Below are positions 26,456 to 35,575 of a stretch of DNA of 64,000 nt, in pieces. Source of the DNA: Phycisphaerales bacterium (lineage in GTDB: Bacteria; Planctomycetota; Phycisphaerae; Phycisphaerales; UBA1924); the NCBI GenBank assembly GCA_029213305.1, contig JARGPA010000004.1, forward strand, positions 1 through 64,000, written 5' to 3'. The translations under genes were made by a program, and so were the position numbers. How positions within the stretch are numbered: position 1 is the first letter of the stretch; each line of letters opens with the position of its first letter. The notes beneath the pieces are model-generated. The model was given only the letters and a program-made list of their open reading frames with translations. It made no database searches and was not told the DNA's origin.

Positions 26456-28699
26456 TTAGGTGTCACCTTGTAAATGAAGTTGAGCCCAATCAGAGTACAA
26501 TGATTGAACCACAGAATGATTCATTCCCAATATCTCTGCAAGTGATTCCATATTGAGAATGAACTCCTCAACAAGCACAGAAGACGAATCGCCTTTTGCG
26601 TACTGGGAGATCATCAATTGCGCATTGCAAATTCTCGATTCATGATGATTCTCTCCGAGGATTGAGATCATCTTTGAGCTTGCAATCAAGTGAGATTGAA
26701 TCGCTTCATCAACTTGTTCATGATTGAAATAGATGTTGCCAAGTTGTCGATATCCCCAGGCAACATGAAAGAGATCGTCATTGGTTTGAAGTTGATTGAT
26801 CGCATTCTCAATCATTTCAATCGCTTTATCGAACTCAGAAGAATCAGCATTCCTAGCAAGATTCATACCGATCTTAAGATCGATCATGGCGACTTCGATA
26901 CCAGTCGGGTTAAACACAACAGATGAGATTTTTCTTGCTTCTAAGAGTGATTCTCTCGCATTCGATCGCTGGCCTACAGCATTGAACAAGTTGTTGAGTT
27001 CGAGAAGGCGTTCAATCTTTTCAAGGTTCTGTGACTCAGTTATTGATTCAATCAGGGTTGTAGTGTACTGGATCTGACTCGCTGCATTGTCAAATAAACC
27101 AAGCGCGATCAGAGTATTTGATTCTGCAATACTCAAATCAACGAGAAAAATAGGGGTTAAAGGGATTGTGCGATTCAGTTGTGCGAGTGTGCTCTGCGCT
27201 TGATCGATTCGCTCTAAAAACAGTAGGGTTTGTGCAAGCCCAAGCATTACCCAATTGAACTCATCATCTGACCCGATTGATTCAAACAGACGAGCTGCTT
27301 GTTTGTAATGCTCAATGGAAGAATCGTAGTTGCCTGCGATTCGCTCATGGTCAGCTAGTGAAGCGTGCATGTTTGCTCGCTCAATAGGTGTTAGTTTTAA
27401 ATCTGTTTCAATCGCATTCGACAAACTATTGATTACATTTGTTTGAGACTCAGAGTACTTTGAGCTTCTCGGATTTTGGGATGAGATATCAATTGCAACT
27501 TGTTGAGGGATTGAAAGTGTTTCAGGCTCATTCAGGATAGATGGATGAGGGGTGTTTGATGTTGGGCTATAGATAAGGAAGAGAATCGTGATAAGACATG
27601 CGCCCACGGCAAGTAGAATGAATCGTTTGTCAAATGATGCTTTGGGAATGTTCTGCGAGTCAGCGATGAAGCTCAAGACTTCAGTGACATACTGCAATCG
27701 TTCATCTGGATCAACACAAATCATAGAGTCGATGAGTAGCTTGTAGTGATTTGGTAATGATTCTATTTCTTTGAGTAGCTCTCTTGCTTTTCCAATCGCA
27801 ATAAACTGACAAGATTGTTGAGTTGTCGTGTTGGGAAACGCTTGGAGTTGTATGCCTGTTAACAACTCAGCCAAGAGTAATCCAAGAGCGTAAACATCTG
27901 TTCGTTCATCGAATGAACCATCTTGAAACAGCGTCTGTTCAGGGGCCATTGAAGTGCGAGTGCCCACGAAGGTCGGAGAGGAATTCGATGAGCAATGCAA
28001 GATCCCAAACAATCCGAAGTCGATGATCTTAGGAAAACCGTGTGGGTCAATTAAGATGTTTGATGCATTGAGATCAAGGTGCAAGATGCCAGCCTGATGT
28101 GCTGCTTGGATCGCGTTACATACTTTAGAGAACAGGTCAACTCTCGCGTCGAAGCTGAGGTTCATCGAGTTCGCATACTCAACTATGGTCTGTGAACCTG
28201 ATATATATTCCATCGCGATCCAAGGCACTTGAACTTCGCCAATCGTATAAACCCCGGTTTGATAAACATGGGCAATGTGTGGATGCGTTAATGAAGCGAG
28301 CGCTTGGGATTCAATTTCGAACCGATCTTTCATCTCATTTGAAACTAATCCGAATCGAAGCATCTTAACAGCAACTTCTCGCTCAGGATTCGTAGCATTG
28401 GCGCGAAAAACTGAACTTGAACCGCCGATACCAATTCGTTCTACAAGGGTATAGCGATCCCCGATTTTGGATGAACCGTCAAGTGCAAGTTCGATATATT
28501 GGGGGATCTGCGCTTCGAGTGACGAGGTGTTTAGAAAGTTTGGAGCATGAGACAAAGAATCAAACATCGATTTGAGTATCATGCCTTTTGATGGATCTGA
28601 TTTGATTAATGATTCGAGACGAAGGGTTAGTTCATCATTGTGAAGTTGATTGAGTTCGTGGAACAATATTTCAACTTGTTTAAATGAATCATTATTCAT
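26456..28699 (-). CDS. Membrane Ser/Thr protein kinase with TPR tail, altered catalytic loop
   Basis: 747 residues. Kinase domain about 82-350: glycine loop IGIGGSSSVF (89-98), ATP-site Lys112 in VAVK, DFG at 227-229, SMAPEQ and DVYALG motifs. The catalytic loop reads H207-L-D209-L-N211-A-S-N214 instead of HRDLKPxN: the catalytic Asp and the metal-binding Asn are kept, but both the Arg and the Lys are replaced. A membrane segment lies near 355-378 (FILLAVGACLITILFLIY), then TPR-like helical repeats to the end. The start overlaps the stop of the sigma-factor gene (ATGA). Likely a signalling kinase paired with the ECF sigma factor; the altered loop may weaken catalysis. Confidence 0.88.
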   Translation of the reverse strand: MNNDSFKQVEILFHELNQLHNDELTLRLESLIKSDPSKGMILKSMFDSLSHAPNFLNTSSLEAQIPQYIELALDGSSKIGDRYTLVERIGIGGSSSVFRANATNPEREVAVKMLRFGLVSNEMKDRFEIESQALASLTHPHIAHVYQTGVYTIGEVQVPWIAMEYISGSQTIVEYANSMNLSFDARVDLFSKVCNAIQAAHQAGILHLDLNASNILIDPHGFPKIIDFGLFGILHCSSNSSPTFVGTRTSMAPEQTLFQDGSFDERTDVYALGLLLAELLTGIQLQAFPNTTTQQSCQFIAIGKARELLKEIESLPNHYKLLIDSMICVDPDERLQYVTEVLSFIADSQNIPKASFDKRFILLAVGACLITILFLIYSPTSNTPHPSILNEPETLSIPQQVAIDISSQNPRSSKYSESQTNVINSLSNAIETDLKLTPIERANMHASLADHERIAGNYDSSIEHYKQAARLFESIGSDDEFNWVMLGLAQTLLFLERIDQAQSTLAQLNRTIPLTPIFLVDLSIAESNTLIALGLFDNAASQIQYTTTLIESITESQNLEKIERLLELNNLFNAVGQRSNARESLLEARKISSVVFNPTGIEVAMIDLKIGMNLARNADSSEFDKAIEMIENAINQLQTNDDLFHVAWGYRQLGNIYFNHEQVDEAIQSHLIASSKMISILGENHHESRICNAQLMISQYAKGDSSSVLVEEFILNMESLAEILGMNHSVVQSLYSDWAQLHLQGDT

Positions 28700-29301
28700 T
28701 TGGAATCACTCAAATTGATCTGGGATGAATTTTGTCGACTACAAAGCCAAGCTCTTGAAAACGACCAATCTCTTTCAACGGTTCTCAATGGCCTGTTGAT
28801 TAATTCCGCAATTTTGACCATAGGGATTGCTCCAAAGAATCGTAGTTCGACGATCCTTGCTTTTTGTGGGTCAATTTTTTCGAGTTCAATCAGGGAATCA
28901 TCTAGGGTAATCAAATCAATGATTAAATCAGATACGCAATCGTAACACCCTTCTACATATTGCGCATATTGATCATTCGCATTGATTCTCGATTTCCGTT
29001 TGCGTGCATGATCAACAAGAACTCGTCGCATCACTACTGCTGTTAACGATCGCAGATCTTGTGATTCAAGTTGGTTCAGTTTGTTAGTTTCTTTGTAAGT
29101 TGAAAGAAGTCGAGTATATGTTTCACTAATTAAACCATGAGTTCCAAGGGTGTGGCCTGCCCTTTCATTGAGCATTAAGCTGTGAGCAATCTGCTCTAGC
29201 TCACAATATACAACAGAGAATAGTTGGTTAAATCCATCTAGTTCAGATTGTCGAGTCGTGCCCATTTGTGTGAAGTGCGTGATATGAAGAGGTTGATCCA
29301 T
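28696..29301 (-). CDS. ECF-type RNA polymerase sigma factor (planctomycete kinase-linked type)
   Basis: 201 residues. Region 2 is recognisable (FNQLFSVVYCELEQIAH, SLTAVVMRRVLVDHARKRKS) and matches the Sigma70_ECF/TIGR02999-like group that in planctomycetes is almost always followed by a Ser/Thr kinase gene. Region 4 has the helix-turn-helix around MVKIAELINRPLRTVERDWSFSR. The translational overlap with the kinase (ATGA at 28696-28699) supports a signalling pair. ATG 29268 (MGTTRQSELDGF) is an alternative start. The controlled promoters are unknown; the adjacent secreted proteins at 29443 and 33390 are candidate targets only by position. Confidence 0.9.
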   Translation of the reverse strand: MDQPLHITHFTQMGTTRQSELDGFNQLFSVVYCELEQIAHSLMLNERAGHTLGTHGLISETYTRLLSTYKETNKLNQLESQDLRSLTAVVMRRVLVDHARKRKSRINANDQYAQYVEGCYDCVSDLIIDLITLDDSLIELEKIDPQKARIVELRFFGAIPMVKIAELINRPLRTVERDWSFSRAWLCSRQNSSQINLSDSK

Positions 29302-29442
29302 CCAACTGCCTGACTGCTCTCGTTGAGCAACATGTTATAGGGCAAAGAAACGAGAAAAACCGAGATTATTCTGGCGGGGTTCCCTGGTGCCAACCGCTTC
29401 TATCTCGGGCGAGAGTAGTTCATCGTTTCAGGAGGATACACA

Positions 29443-32400
29443 GTGTTCGGACATCATCATCAACGGTTCCTTAGATTTCAGTTGGCGATCTACTTGTTGC
29501 CAATATTTTGTGCGGGATCATTCGCTCAAGTTCAACTGAGCGGTTCTGCAACTCATTATCGGTCACTCGCTGCAGATAGGAATACTGGAAACGAGCAGCT
29601 CACAATACTTGGTATGAGTACGGATCCAAACACGGAGACGACATACTTTGTTTGTAAATCAAACTCAACACAGAATTGCCCAACATCGGATCAGCTTCGT
29701 GTGTATATTCATAACACGACGTCGAATCAGTGGGATTATCAAACTTCAATTGATCACGGGCGTTCAGTTGATATAGGTTGTATCGCTGTTGAAGGAGATA
29801 CCATCGTAATCGGAAGGACCTTTGCGAACTTCGGAGAAGACGGTGTCGACATCTATCGCAGAGGAATCTCAGGGCAGTGGACGCACGAATCCTCTTTGTT
29901 ACCTGCAGATAACTTTCCGGGGAATCGATTTGGGATCAGTGTTTCAATCGACGGTGATAAGCTTGCAGTTGGAGCTTCGAAGGATGATCCCGACGATCTC
30001 ACCCATGCATGGGAAGGGAAAGGATCTGTATACATCTACGATCGTGTTAACACGACATGGAGTTTGACAGGCCGTGTTTCTGCAGCGGATGGTTCACAAG
30101 GCGATGAGTTTGGTTCTTCCGTTGCAATCAAGTCTACATTGTCGGGTTGGGATTTAGTTGTCGGCTCACCAGATTTTAGTGCAGATTCGAGTGGGATTAA
30201 TGAAGCAGGAGCACTCTATGTCTTTCAAAATCAAGCAGGGCAATGGAATCAGACTGATCAAATACTTCATACAATTGATTCGCAGATAAGTGGAGATTTG
30301 GGCAACTCAGGAATTGGATTTGATGGTTCAATTGTTGCTGCGATTGATTTTACTGATTTACATCTTTTTGAAATCAATGCTCAGGGAGAACTTACACCAA
30401 TCGGTATTTGGGCAGGATCAAGCTCGATCAAAGATCCTGTTGTTGTTAACAGAACGGTAATTATTGGAGATCCCCAGGGTGGACTCGATGTTTCATCAGG
30501 ACAATCCAATGTCGTACTCATTTCTGAAGATCAAAGTAATGCCTGGACTGAATCACACTATGTAACTCCAGCCGAGATTGGCCCAAATGCAAACTATGGT
30601 TCAGCCCTCGCGTTTAACGGCGGTGTATTCCTTGCAGGCGTACCTCAGTTTGATGGTGCAGGAAACAACGCAGGAGGTATCTGGTCTCAGTCTGTTGTTG
30701 GGAATACATATCCGTCTGGATTAATTCTTGAAGGACAATCAGATCCATTTGGAAATTTCGGCGAAACTATCGTCGCAAACGATGAGTGGGTGGTTGTTGC
30801 AACTCCAAATACAGTAAGGTCTTGCACACCTGGTGCAAGTGGATCAGTCCGTGTCTATCGATTGATAAATGGGCAATGGACTTTGCACCAGAACATAGAT
30901 CCGCCTACAGCAGATACAAGTCATGGATTCGGGAGTGCGATCTCTCTGGATGGAAACTTATTGGCAGTCACTATTCCTCAGTATTTCCAAGCAGGAGATA
31001 CAGATCGTTTCGGGGCGGCCATCATCTACGAGTTCGATGGTCAACAATGGATTGCGATCCAGTTCCTAGAAGGGACTGAATTTGATCAGGGGTTTGGGGA
31101 TTCGATAGCAATATCGGGTAATCATCTTGCGATTGGTATTCCAGATACTCCTAACGGTGGGAGCGCATTGTTGTTTGAACGGGATATCTCAAATAGATAT
31201 CAGCCTTTCCAAACAATTCAATCAAACGCAGTTAACAACTTCGATAGATTTGGTTCTGTGTTGTCTATGCGAGCAGATCGTCTAGTAATAGGATCGCCTC
31301 TTCATAATGCAGAGACTGGATTCGTTGTTTCGTGGGATTTCGATACTCAAACGAACTCATGGGTGATTGGGCAAGAGTTCACTGATCCAACCCTCGCGGC
31401 AGGATCAAGATTCGGTTCTGCGATAGTTCAATCGTCCGACTTCATCGGGATTGGAGCACCCGGTAGTACGGTTGATCCAGGGCGGGTATTGCTTTTTCAA
31501 CAAGTTTCGCAAGGAATGAATCAAGCAAATATAATCACTCAGCCTACATCGACAACTACGAATGGGTTCGGAGCATCTCTCGCAATTCACGATCATATTT
31601 TGCTAGTTGGACATGACGATCCTTCATCTTCTGAAGCTCATTTTATGGGTTTCAATGGAAACAACTATCAGCATCTCCAGACGATGTCCATCCCAACTGG
31701 AGGTGCTGGTGCGTTGTTCGGATCCTCAGTTGCGATCGGATCGAATACGCTCTTTGTAGGTGCACCAAATGAATCAACTTCTCTCGCTGAGAATGCGGGG
31801 GCTGTACATCTCTTCGAAACTGAACTCAGATTCACAGTTCCAGAATGTGATATGGCAATGGAAAGTGATCGGATTCAATGGATCGAGGATGATTTCGTAA
31901 ATGGGAGTGAGTGGTTTGGATACTCGATTGAGGTCGATGAGGGATATGCGATCACAGGGGTCCCCTTTGAACATCACTCATTTGTTTATGACGGCGTACC
32001 CATTAACGGAAACAATGCAGGAAAAGCGACAATTTACGAGAGAACGGGATTGCGCACATGGACTCCTGTCGCATCGTTTCGAGGGGGAAACTTCGATGAT
32101 CCAATTGGAACATCACACACTGATTGGCTTGGGATATCAGTAGATATAGAAAAGACAACCGGAGTTGCGGGAGGGCCCCAAGGAAGGTTCGAGAATCAAC
32201 CGGTCGCGACGGGGTCAGTACGAGTTTACGAAAGAGGATCAGGGGGGTGGGGTGAGACTATTGAAATCTTCCCGTCTGGAACAGGTGTGCAAGGTGCTCC
32301 AATAATCCGGGAGTTTGGTACTTCAGTTGATCTTGACTCGTCAGCAAACATGATTGCGATTGGTGCACCAAACTCAGCGATTGGAGTGACCGGAACTGGA

Positions 32401-33330
32401 GCTGGATTTGTATACGAACGAAGCGGATCTGATTGGATGCCCTCGCAAATACTAATCCCGCCAACAGCACAAGTTGGTGATCATATTGGTGATAGCGCTT
32501 CGGTAGAAGAGGGATGGGCAGCTTTCGGTGCTCTCGATGATGATACCATTGCGTCATCAAGTGGTGCAGTTCATATGTTTAAGAGGGCAGGGCTCGGGGA
32601 TTGGGTTTTCCATTCTACGATTCTCTCTCCAACTACAACCAGTTCTGCAAGGTTTGGTTATTCTCTTGAATTGAGTAGGTCAGATCTTGGGTTGACACTC
32701 ATTGCAAGTTCAAGGTATGAACGAAATGGAACAGACAATAGTGTTGGTGCGGCGTTTGTCTTTGTTCTTGATGAGATATCGCTGCAATGGAATCTCATTC
32801 AGAGACTTGATCCAGAAATCATTACTACGAGCGTTCTTTACGGTACGGATGTTTCTGTTGATCACAACACGATTGCAGTTGGAGCACCATACCTACACGA
32901 TTCACCGATAAGGCCATCGGTTTGGTCAGGTGGCGCTGAAGTCTATAACCTAGACCAATCAATCGGACAGTTTGTTCGCAGAACCACTATCCGTCCACAG
33001 TCTAATCAGTGGGGTTCAAATAATGGATGGGGAAGTTCTGTAGGACTCTCAGGAGGAACTGTTTTTCTAGGGACTGAACTAGCAGATGGCGAGTTGTATG
33101 ATCCCGCGAATGTAAACCAGAACTATGGTGCGATGGTTGCGCATGACATTATTTGTGTTCCAGATTGTCCCGCAGATATGAATGGTGATGGCATTCTCAA
33201 CTTCTTTGATGTCAGTTTTTTTCTCTCTGCATTCAGTGCTCAAGACCCGATCGCAGACATCAATGGCGATGGGATCCTGAACTTCTTTGATGTCAGTGAG
33301 TTTCTTTCAGCTTTCTCCGCTGGGTGTTAA
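29443..33330 (+). CDS. Giant secreted FG-GAP repeat protein with dockerin-like tail
   Basis: 1295 residues. GTG start with AGGAGG 6 nt upstream; signal peptide about 1-29 (ends GSFAQ). Almost the whole protein consists of FG-GAP-type beta-propeller repeats of the pattern 'G-x-x-F-G-x-S-V/I ... G-x-x-L-A-V/I-G-A/S-P' (such as NRFGISVSIDGDKLAVGA), at least a dozen, in two blocks split by PECDMAMESDRI near residue 805. The C-terminus has two dockerin-like calcium repeats (MNGDGILNFFDVSFFL and INGDGILNFFDVSEFL) ending SAGC. Probably a surface or extracellular adhesion protein. No enzyme motif seen. Its last codons overlap the frame of the next gene, whose real start is later. Confidence 0.85.
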   Translation: MFGHHHQRFLRFQLAIYLLPIFCAGSFAQVQLSGSATHYRSLAADRNTGNEQLTILGMSTDPNTETTYFVCKSNSTQNCPTSDQLRVYIHNTTSNQWDYQTSIDHGRSVDIGCIAVEGDTIVIGRTFANFGEDGVDIYRRGISGQWTHESSLLPADNFPGNRFGISVSIDGDKLAVGASKDDPDDLTHAWEGKGSVYIYDRVNTTWSLTGRVSAADGSQGDEFGSSVAIKSTLSGWDLVVGSPDFSADSSGINEAGALYVFQNQAGQWNQTDQILHTIDSQISGDLGNSGIGFDGSIVAAIDFTDLHLFEINAQGELTPIGIWAGSSSIKDPVVVNRTVIIGDPQGGLDVSSGQSNVVLISEDQSNAWTESHYVTPAEIGPNANYGSALAFNGGVFLAGVPQFDGAGNNAGGIWSQSVVGNTYPSGLILEGQSDPFGNFGETIVANDEWVVVATPNTVRSCTPGASGSVRVYRLINGQWTLHQNIDPPTADTSHGFGSAISLDGNLLAVTIPQYFQAGDTDRFGAAIIYEFDGQQWIAIQFLEGTEFDQGFGDSIAISGNHLAIGIPDTPNGGSALLFERDISNRYQPFQTIQSNAVNNFDRFGSVLSMRADRLVIGSPLHNAETGFVVSWDFDTQTNSWVIGQEFTDPTLAAGSRFGSAIVQSSDFIGIGAPGSTVDPGRVLLFQQVSQGMNQANIITQPTSTTTNGFGASLAIHDHILLVGHDDPSSSEAHFMGFNGNNYQHLQTMSIPTGGAGALFGSSVAIGSNTLFVGAPNESTSLAENAGAVHLFETELRFTVPECDMAMESDRIQWIEDDFVNGSEWFGYSIEVDEGYAITGVPFEHHSFVYDGVPINGNNAGKATIYERTGLRTWTPVASFRGGNFDDPIGTSHTDWLGISVDIEKTTGVAGGPQGRFENQPVATGSVRVYERGSGGWGETIEIFPSGTGVQGAPIIREFGTSVDLDSSANMIAIGAPNSAIGVTGTGAGFVYERSGSDWMPSQILIPPTAQVGDHIGDSASVEEGWAAFGALDDDTIASSSGAVHMFKRAGLGDWVFHSTILSPTTTSSARFGYSLELSRSDLGLTLIASSRYERNGTDNSVGAAFVFVLDEISLQWNLIQRLDPEIITTSVLYGTDVSVDHNTIAVGAPYLHDSPIRPSVWSGGAEVYNLDQSIGQFVRRTTIRPQSNQWGSNNGWGSSVGLSGGTVFLGTELADGELYDPANVNQNYGAMVAHDIICVPDCPADMNGDGILNFFDVSFFLSAFSAQDPIADINGDGILNFFDVSEFLSAFSAGC

Positions 33331-33389
33331 AAATGTTATCCCGATTAGTTCATCTTGTTCTCGCCATGTTTCCTAATAGGAGGTACAAC

Positions 33390-35078
33390 ATGCGTTTGTT
33401 TACAACAGTAGTTATTTCTCTCGCGTCGATCACGGCACAAGGTCAGGTTGAATCTGATCAATGCGCAAAGAGTGGGATAAATCTTTCGCATATTCCAAGC
33501 TGGACTCCCAGTTGGCCGTTCGTTGATGCGTTTAAAATCCGTCGGCCGTGGTTATCTAGTCCATTGGATCGCTCAGTTTGGGATGATGGACAACCAATCT
33601 CAACTGACACAGATGGTTGGGTCAACTCCATCCTCCCAGGGCAACTGATACACACGCTCATCTACGACAATGCGCAGGGGCATTATCCAAGTGGCCGATA
33701 TGTCGTTTTGTATGAAGGGCAAGGGCAACTCAACTTAAGAGGTGATGCACAAATCGTTTCAGATACTCCAGGTCGGATGGAAGTTGACATAACCCCTACG
33801 AATGGGGGGATTCATTTTGAAGTTCTCACAACTGATCCTCAAGACCACATCCGGAATATTCGTTTGATCATGCCTGGGTTTGAAGATACATATCAAGAGC
33901 ATCCTTTTCATCCTGCGTTTCTTGAGTCTCTCAGTTCGTTTGATGTGATCCGATTTATGGATTGGCAGAATACAAACGGAACTTGGAATCATGATTGGAC
34001 AATGCGTCCTGAGCTAAACGATGCAGGATTTAGTCTCGGACTTGGAGTCCCTATAGAAATAATGGTGGATCTGTGTAATGAGCTCGATGCAGATCCATGG
34101 TTCTGTATGTCGCATCTCTTCGATGATACTTATGTTGACAATTTTGCATCGGTTGTTGCGTCAAGACTCGAACCTGAACGCACTGTCTATGTCGAACATT
34201 CGAATGAAGTATGGAACTCGATTTTTAATCAGTATCAATATGCAGTGCAAAGATCAGCAGAACTTGGAATACCAGGCGGAGATGATTTTCAACGAGCGAT
34301 GAGATACCACTCGCAGAGAAGTGTTGAGATCTTTGATCTCTGGGATGATCACTTCAATCAAGATCAACTTGTGCGAGTGATGGGAGGATGGCAAGTGAAT
34401 ACTTGGGTGACAGAGCAGTTGCTCGACTGGAACAATGCCTTCGAACATACAGATGTGTTTGCAACTGCTCCATACTTTGGTGGATCACTCGGTGTCGGGA
34501 ACAACCCCAACCAAACACTTCAAATGACTCCGGATGAAATCATTGATGTTTGTTTAGAAGATATTGCGGCTCAACGCATACGCACAAGCGCACAGATCAC
34601 CACTCTTGAGCAGTACGACGGAGTTGATTTGGTTGCATATGAAAGCGGACAACACATTGTCGGTGTTGGAGGACAATGGACAAACAATGCAGAGTTGACA
34701 GCTTTGTTTCATGAAGTGAATCGTCATCCAAGGATGTACGACGCGTACATCGACGATATTTCTGGATGGAACGAGATAGGAGGCGGGTTGATGACCGCGT
34801 TCGCGTCCTGTCAAACACCCTCTCGATATGGATCATGGGGTCTTCTTGAGTATCAAGATCAGCCATTGAGTGAAGCTCATAAGATGCGAGCATGGGTTGA
34901 TTTCAATACGAATCCTGCGGATTTCACAATGGATGGGCAACTCGATTTCTTCGATGTTTCCGCGTTTCTCGCAGCATTATCCATCCAAGATCAAAGTGCA
35001 GATATGAACTCTGATGGCGTATTTAACTTCTTTGATGTGAGTCAGTTTCTAATTGCGTTTGCAAAGCAGTGTTTGTAG
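33390..35078 (+). CDS. Secreted TIM-barrel-like protein with dockerin-like tail
   Basis: 562 residues from ATG 33390, chosen because AGGAGG lies 6 nt upstream and a signal peptide follows at once (MRLFTTVVISLASITAQGQ); the frame is open to 33324. The central part looks like a glycosidase-type barrel: SFDVIRFMDWQNTNG, then DPWFCMSHLFDD, then VEHSNEVWN (candidate acid/base Glu) and VAYESGQH (candidate second Glu). I recall similar planctomycete proteins labelled cellulose-binding, without proven activity. Two dockerin-like repeats end the protein (DFTMDGQLDFFDVSAFL, degenerate, and MNSDGVFNFFDVSQFL, ending QCL). It is 59 nt downstream of the FG-GAP gene, probably in one operon. Confidence 0.75.
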   Translation: MRLFTTVVISLASITAQGQVESDQCAKSGINLSHIPSWTPSWPFVDAFKIRRPWLSSPLDRSVWDDGQPISTDTDGWVNSILPGQLIHTLIYDNAQGHYPSGRYVVLYEGQGQLNLRGDAQIVSDTPGRMEVDITPTNGGIHFEVLTTDPQDHIRNIRLIMPGFEDTYQEHPFHPAFLESLSSFDVIRFMDWQNTNGTWNHDWTMRPELNDAGFSLGLGVPIEIMVDLCNELDADPWFCMSHLFDDTYVDNFASVVASRLEPERTVYVEHSNEVWNSIFNQYQYAVQRSAELGIPGGDDFQRAMRYHSQRSVEIFDLWDDHFNQDQLVRVMGGWQVNTWVTEQLLDWNNAFEHTDVFATAPYFGGSLGVGNNPNQTLQMTPDEIIDVCLEDIAAQRIRTSAQITTLEQYDGVDLVAYESGQHIVGVGGQWTNNAELTALFHEVNRHPRMYDAYIDDISGWNEIGGGLMTAFASCQTPSRYGSWGLLEYQDQPLSEAHKMRAWVDFNTNPADFTMDGQLDFFDVSAFLAALSIQDQSADMNSDGVFNFFDVSQFLIAFAKQCL

Positions 35079-35123
35079 ATCCCATGAATTAATCATATTC
35101 ATAAAGAAAAAACTGACCCAAGT

Positions 35124-35151
35124 TTGACAAAGTGCCGATAAGGGATATTGT
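35124..35151 (+). promoter_or_regulatory. Promoter of the lysW operon leader
   Basis: TTGACA (35124-35129) and TATTGT (35146-35151) are 16 nt apart. Transcription would start near 35158, two or so bases before the leader-peptide ATG at 35160, so the leader peptide may be translated leaderless. Confidence 0.6.
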
Positions 35152-35159
35152 TAACCCAC

Positions 35160-35258
35160 ATGATCAATATGCAGTCCAACTTGAAATCAGCTAAATCGAA
35201 AGCTAAAGACGCAAAACGCGTTGGGGCTGCGACATTGGCTGAGGGCTGTTTGAGGTAA
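35160..35258 (+). CDS. Lysine-rich leader peptide of the lysW operon
   Basis: A 32-codon frame (ATG 35160; a second in-frame ATG at 35169) whose middle holds five AAA lysine codons within eleven codons (35184-35216): L-K-S-A-K-S-K-A-K-D-A-K-R. It lies between a sigma70-type promoter and a strong terminator directly before lysW. This matches the layout of attenuator leader peptides, in which ribosome stalling at codons of the end product prevents termination. Only two arginine codons are present, so the sensed amino acid is more likely lysine. The peptide itself probably has no function. No good ribosome site precedes either ATG. Confidence 0.62.
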   Translation: MINMQSNLKSAKSKAKDAKRVGAATLAEGCLR

Positions 35259-35319
35259 CTATCTCAAATCAGAATCAGAGTCAAACGCACCCCTGAACGG
35301 TTTTCAGGGGTGTTTTTTT
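35171..35319 (+). promoter_or_regulatory. Putative lysine transcription attenuator
   Basis: Mutually exclusive pairings can be drawn. Segment 1 (GCAGTCCAA, 35171-35179) pairs with segment 2 (TTGGGGCTGC, 35221-35230) with one bulge. Segment 2 (GGGGCTGCG, 35223-35231) pairs instead with segment 3 (CGCACCCC, 35286-35293), also with one bulge. Segment 3 is the 5' arm of the terminator (35288-35319). Lys codons lie just after segment 1, so a ribosome stalled there would cover segment 1 and free segment 2 to act as antiterminator. A TTTGAG/CTCAAA hairpin (35249-35268) spans the leader stop codon. Confidence 0.55.
35288..35319 (+). terminator. Rho-independent terminator/attenuator before lysW
   Basis: Perfect 10-bp stem CACCCCTGAA (35288-35297) / TTCAGGGGTG (35303-35312), 5-nt loop, seven T. 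It stands 41 nt before the lysW start with no other gene between, as expected of an attenuator. Confidence 0.9.
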
Positions 35320-35359
35320 ATGTCAATCAGAAATGAAACGAAGTTAGAAGGAAATCAAC

Positions 35360-35545
35360 ATGTCACAAACAGCAACAATCCAAGCAGTATGTCCAGAATG
35401 TGCCGGCGAAGTTCAGTTCGATCGTCCGCCTTTGAATGGGGAAGTCGTCCGATGCTCACAATGCGTCTCTGAGCTCGAAGTTATCTCGCGTGAACCAATC
35501 TTGCTTGAGCTTGCACCTGAAGTTGAAGAAGACTGGGGCGAGTAA
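35360..35545 (+). CDS. lysW: LysW amino-group carrier protein
   Basis: 61 residues; AAGGA precedes the ATG. LysW carries alpha-aminoadipate (or glutamate) on the side chain of its C-terminal glutamate during lysine (or arginine) synthesis. The zinc-finger cysteines are C11-x2-C14 and C32-x2-C35. The acidic tail ends in the diagnostic EEDWGE with the carrier glutamate E61 as last residue. First gene of the operon lysW-X-Y-Z-K, after the attenuator. Acidic, cytosolic. Confidence 0.95.
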   Translation: MSQTATIQAVCPECAGEVQFDRPPLNGEVVRCSQCVSELEVISREPILLELAPEVEEDWGE

Positions 35546-35575
35546 ATCCGACTCTGAAAGCACGAGGTACATCAC

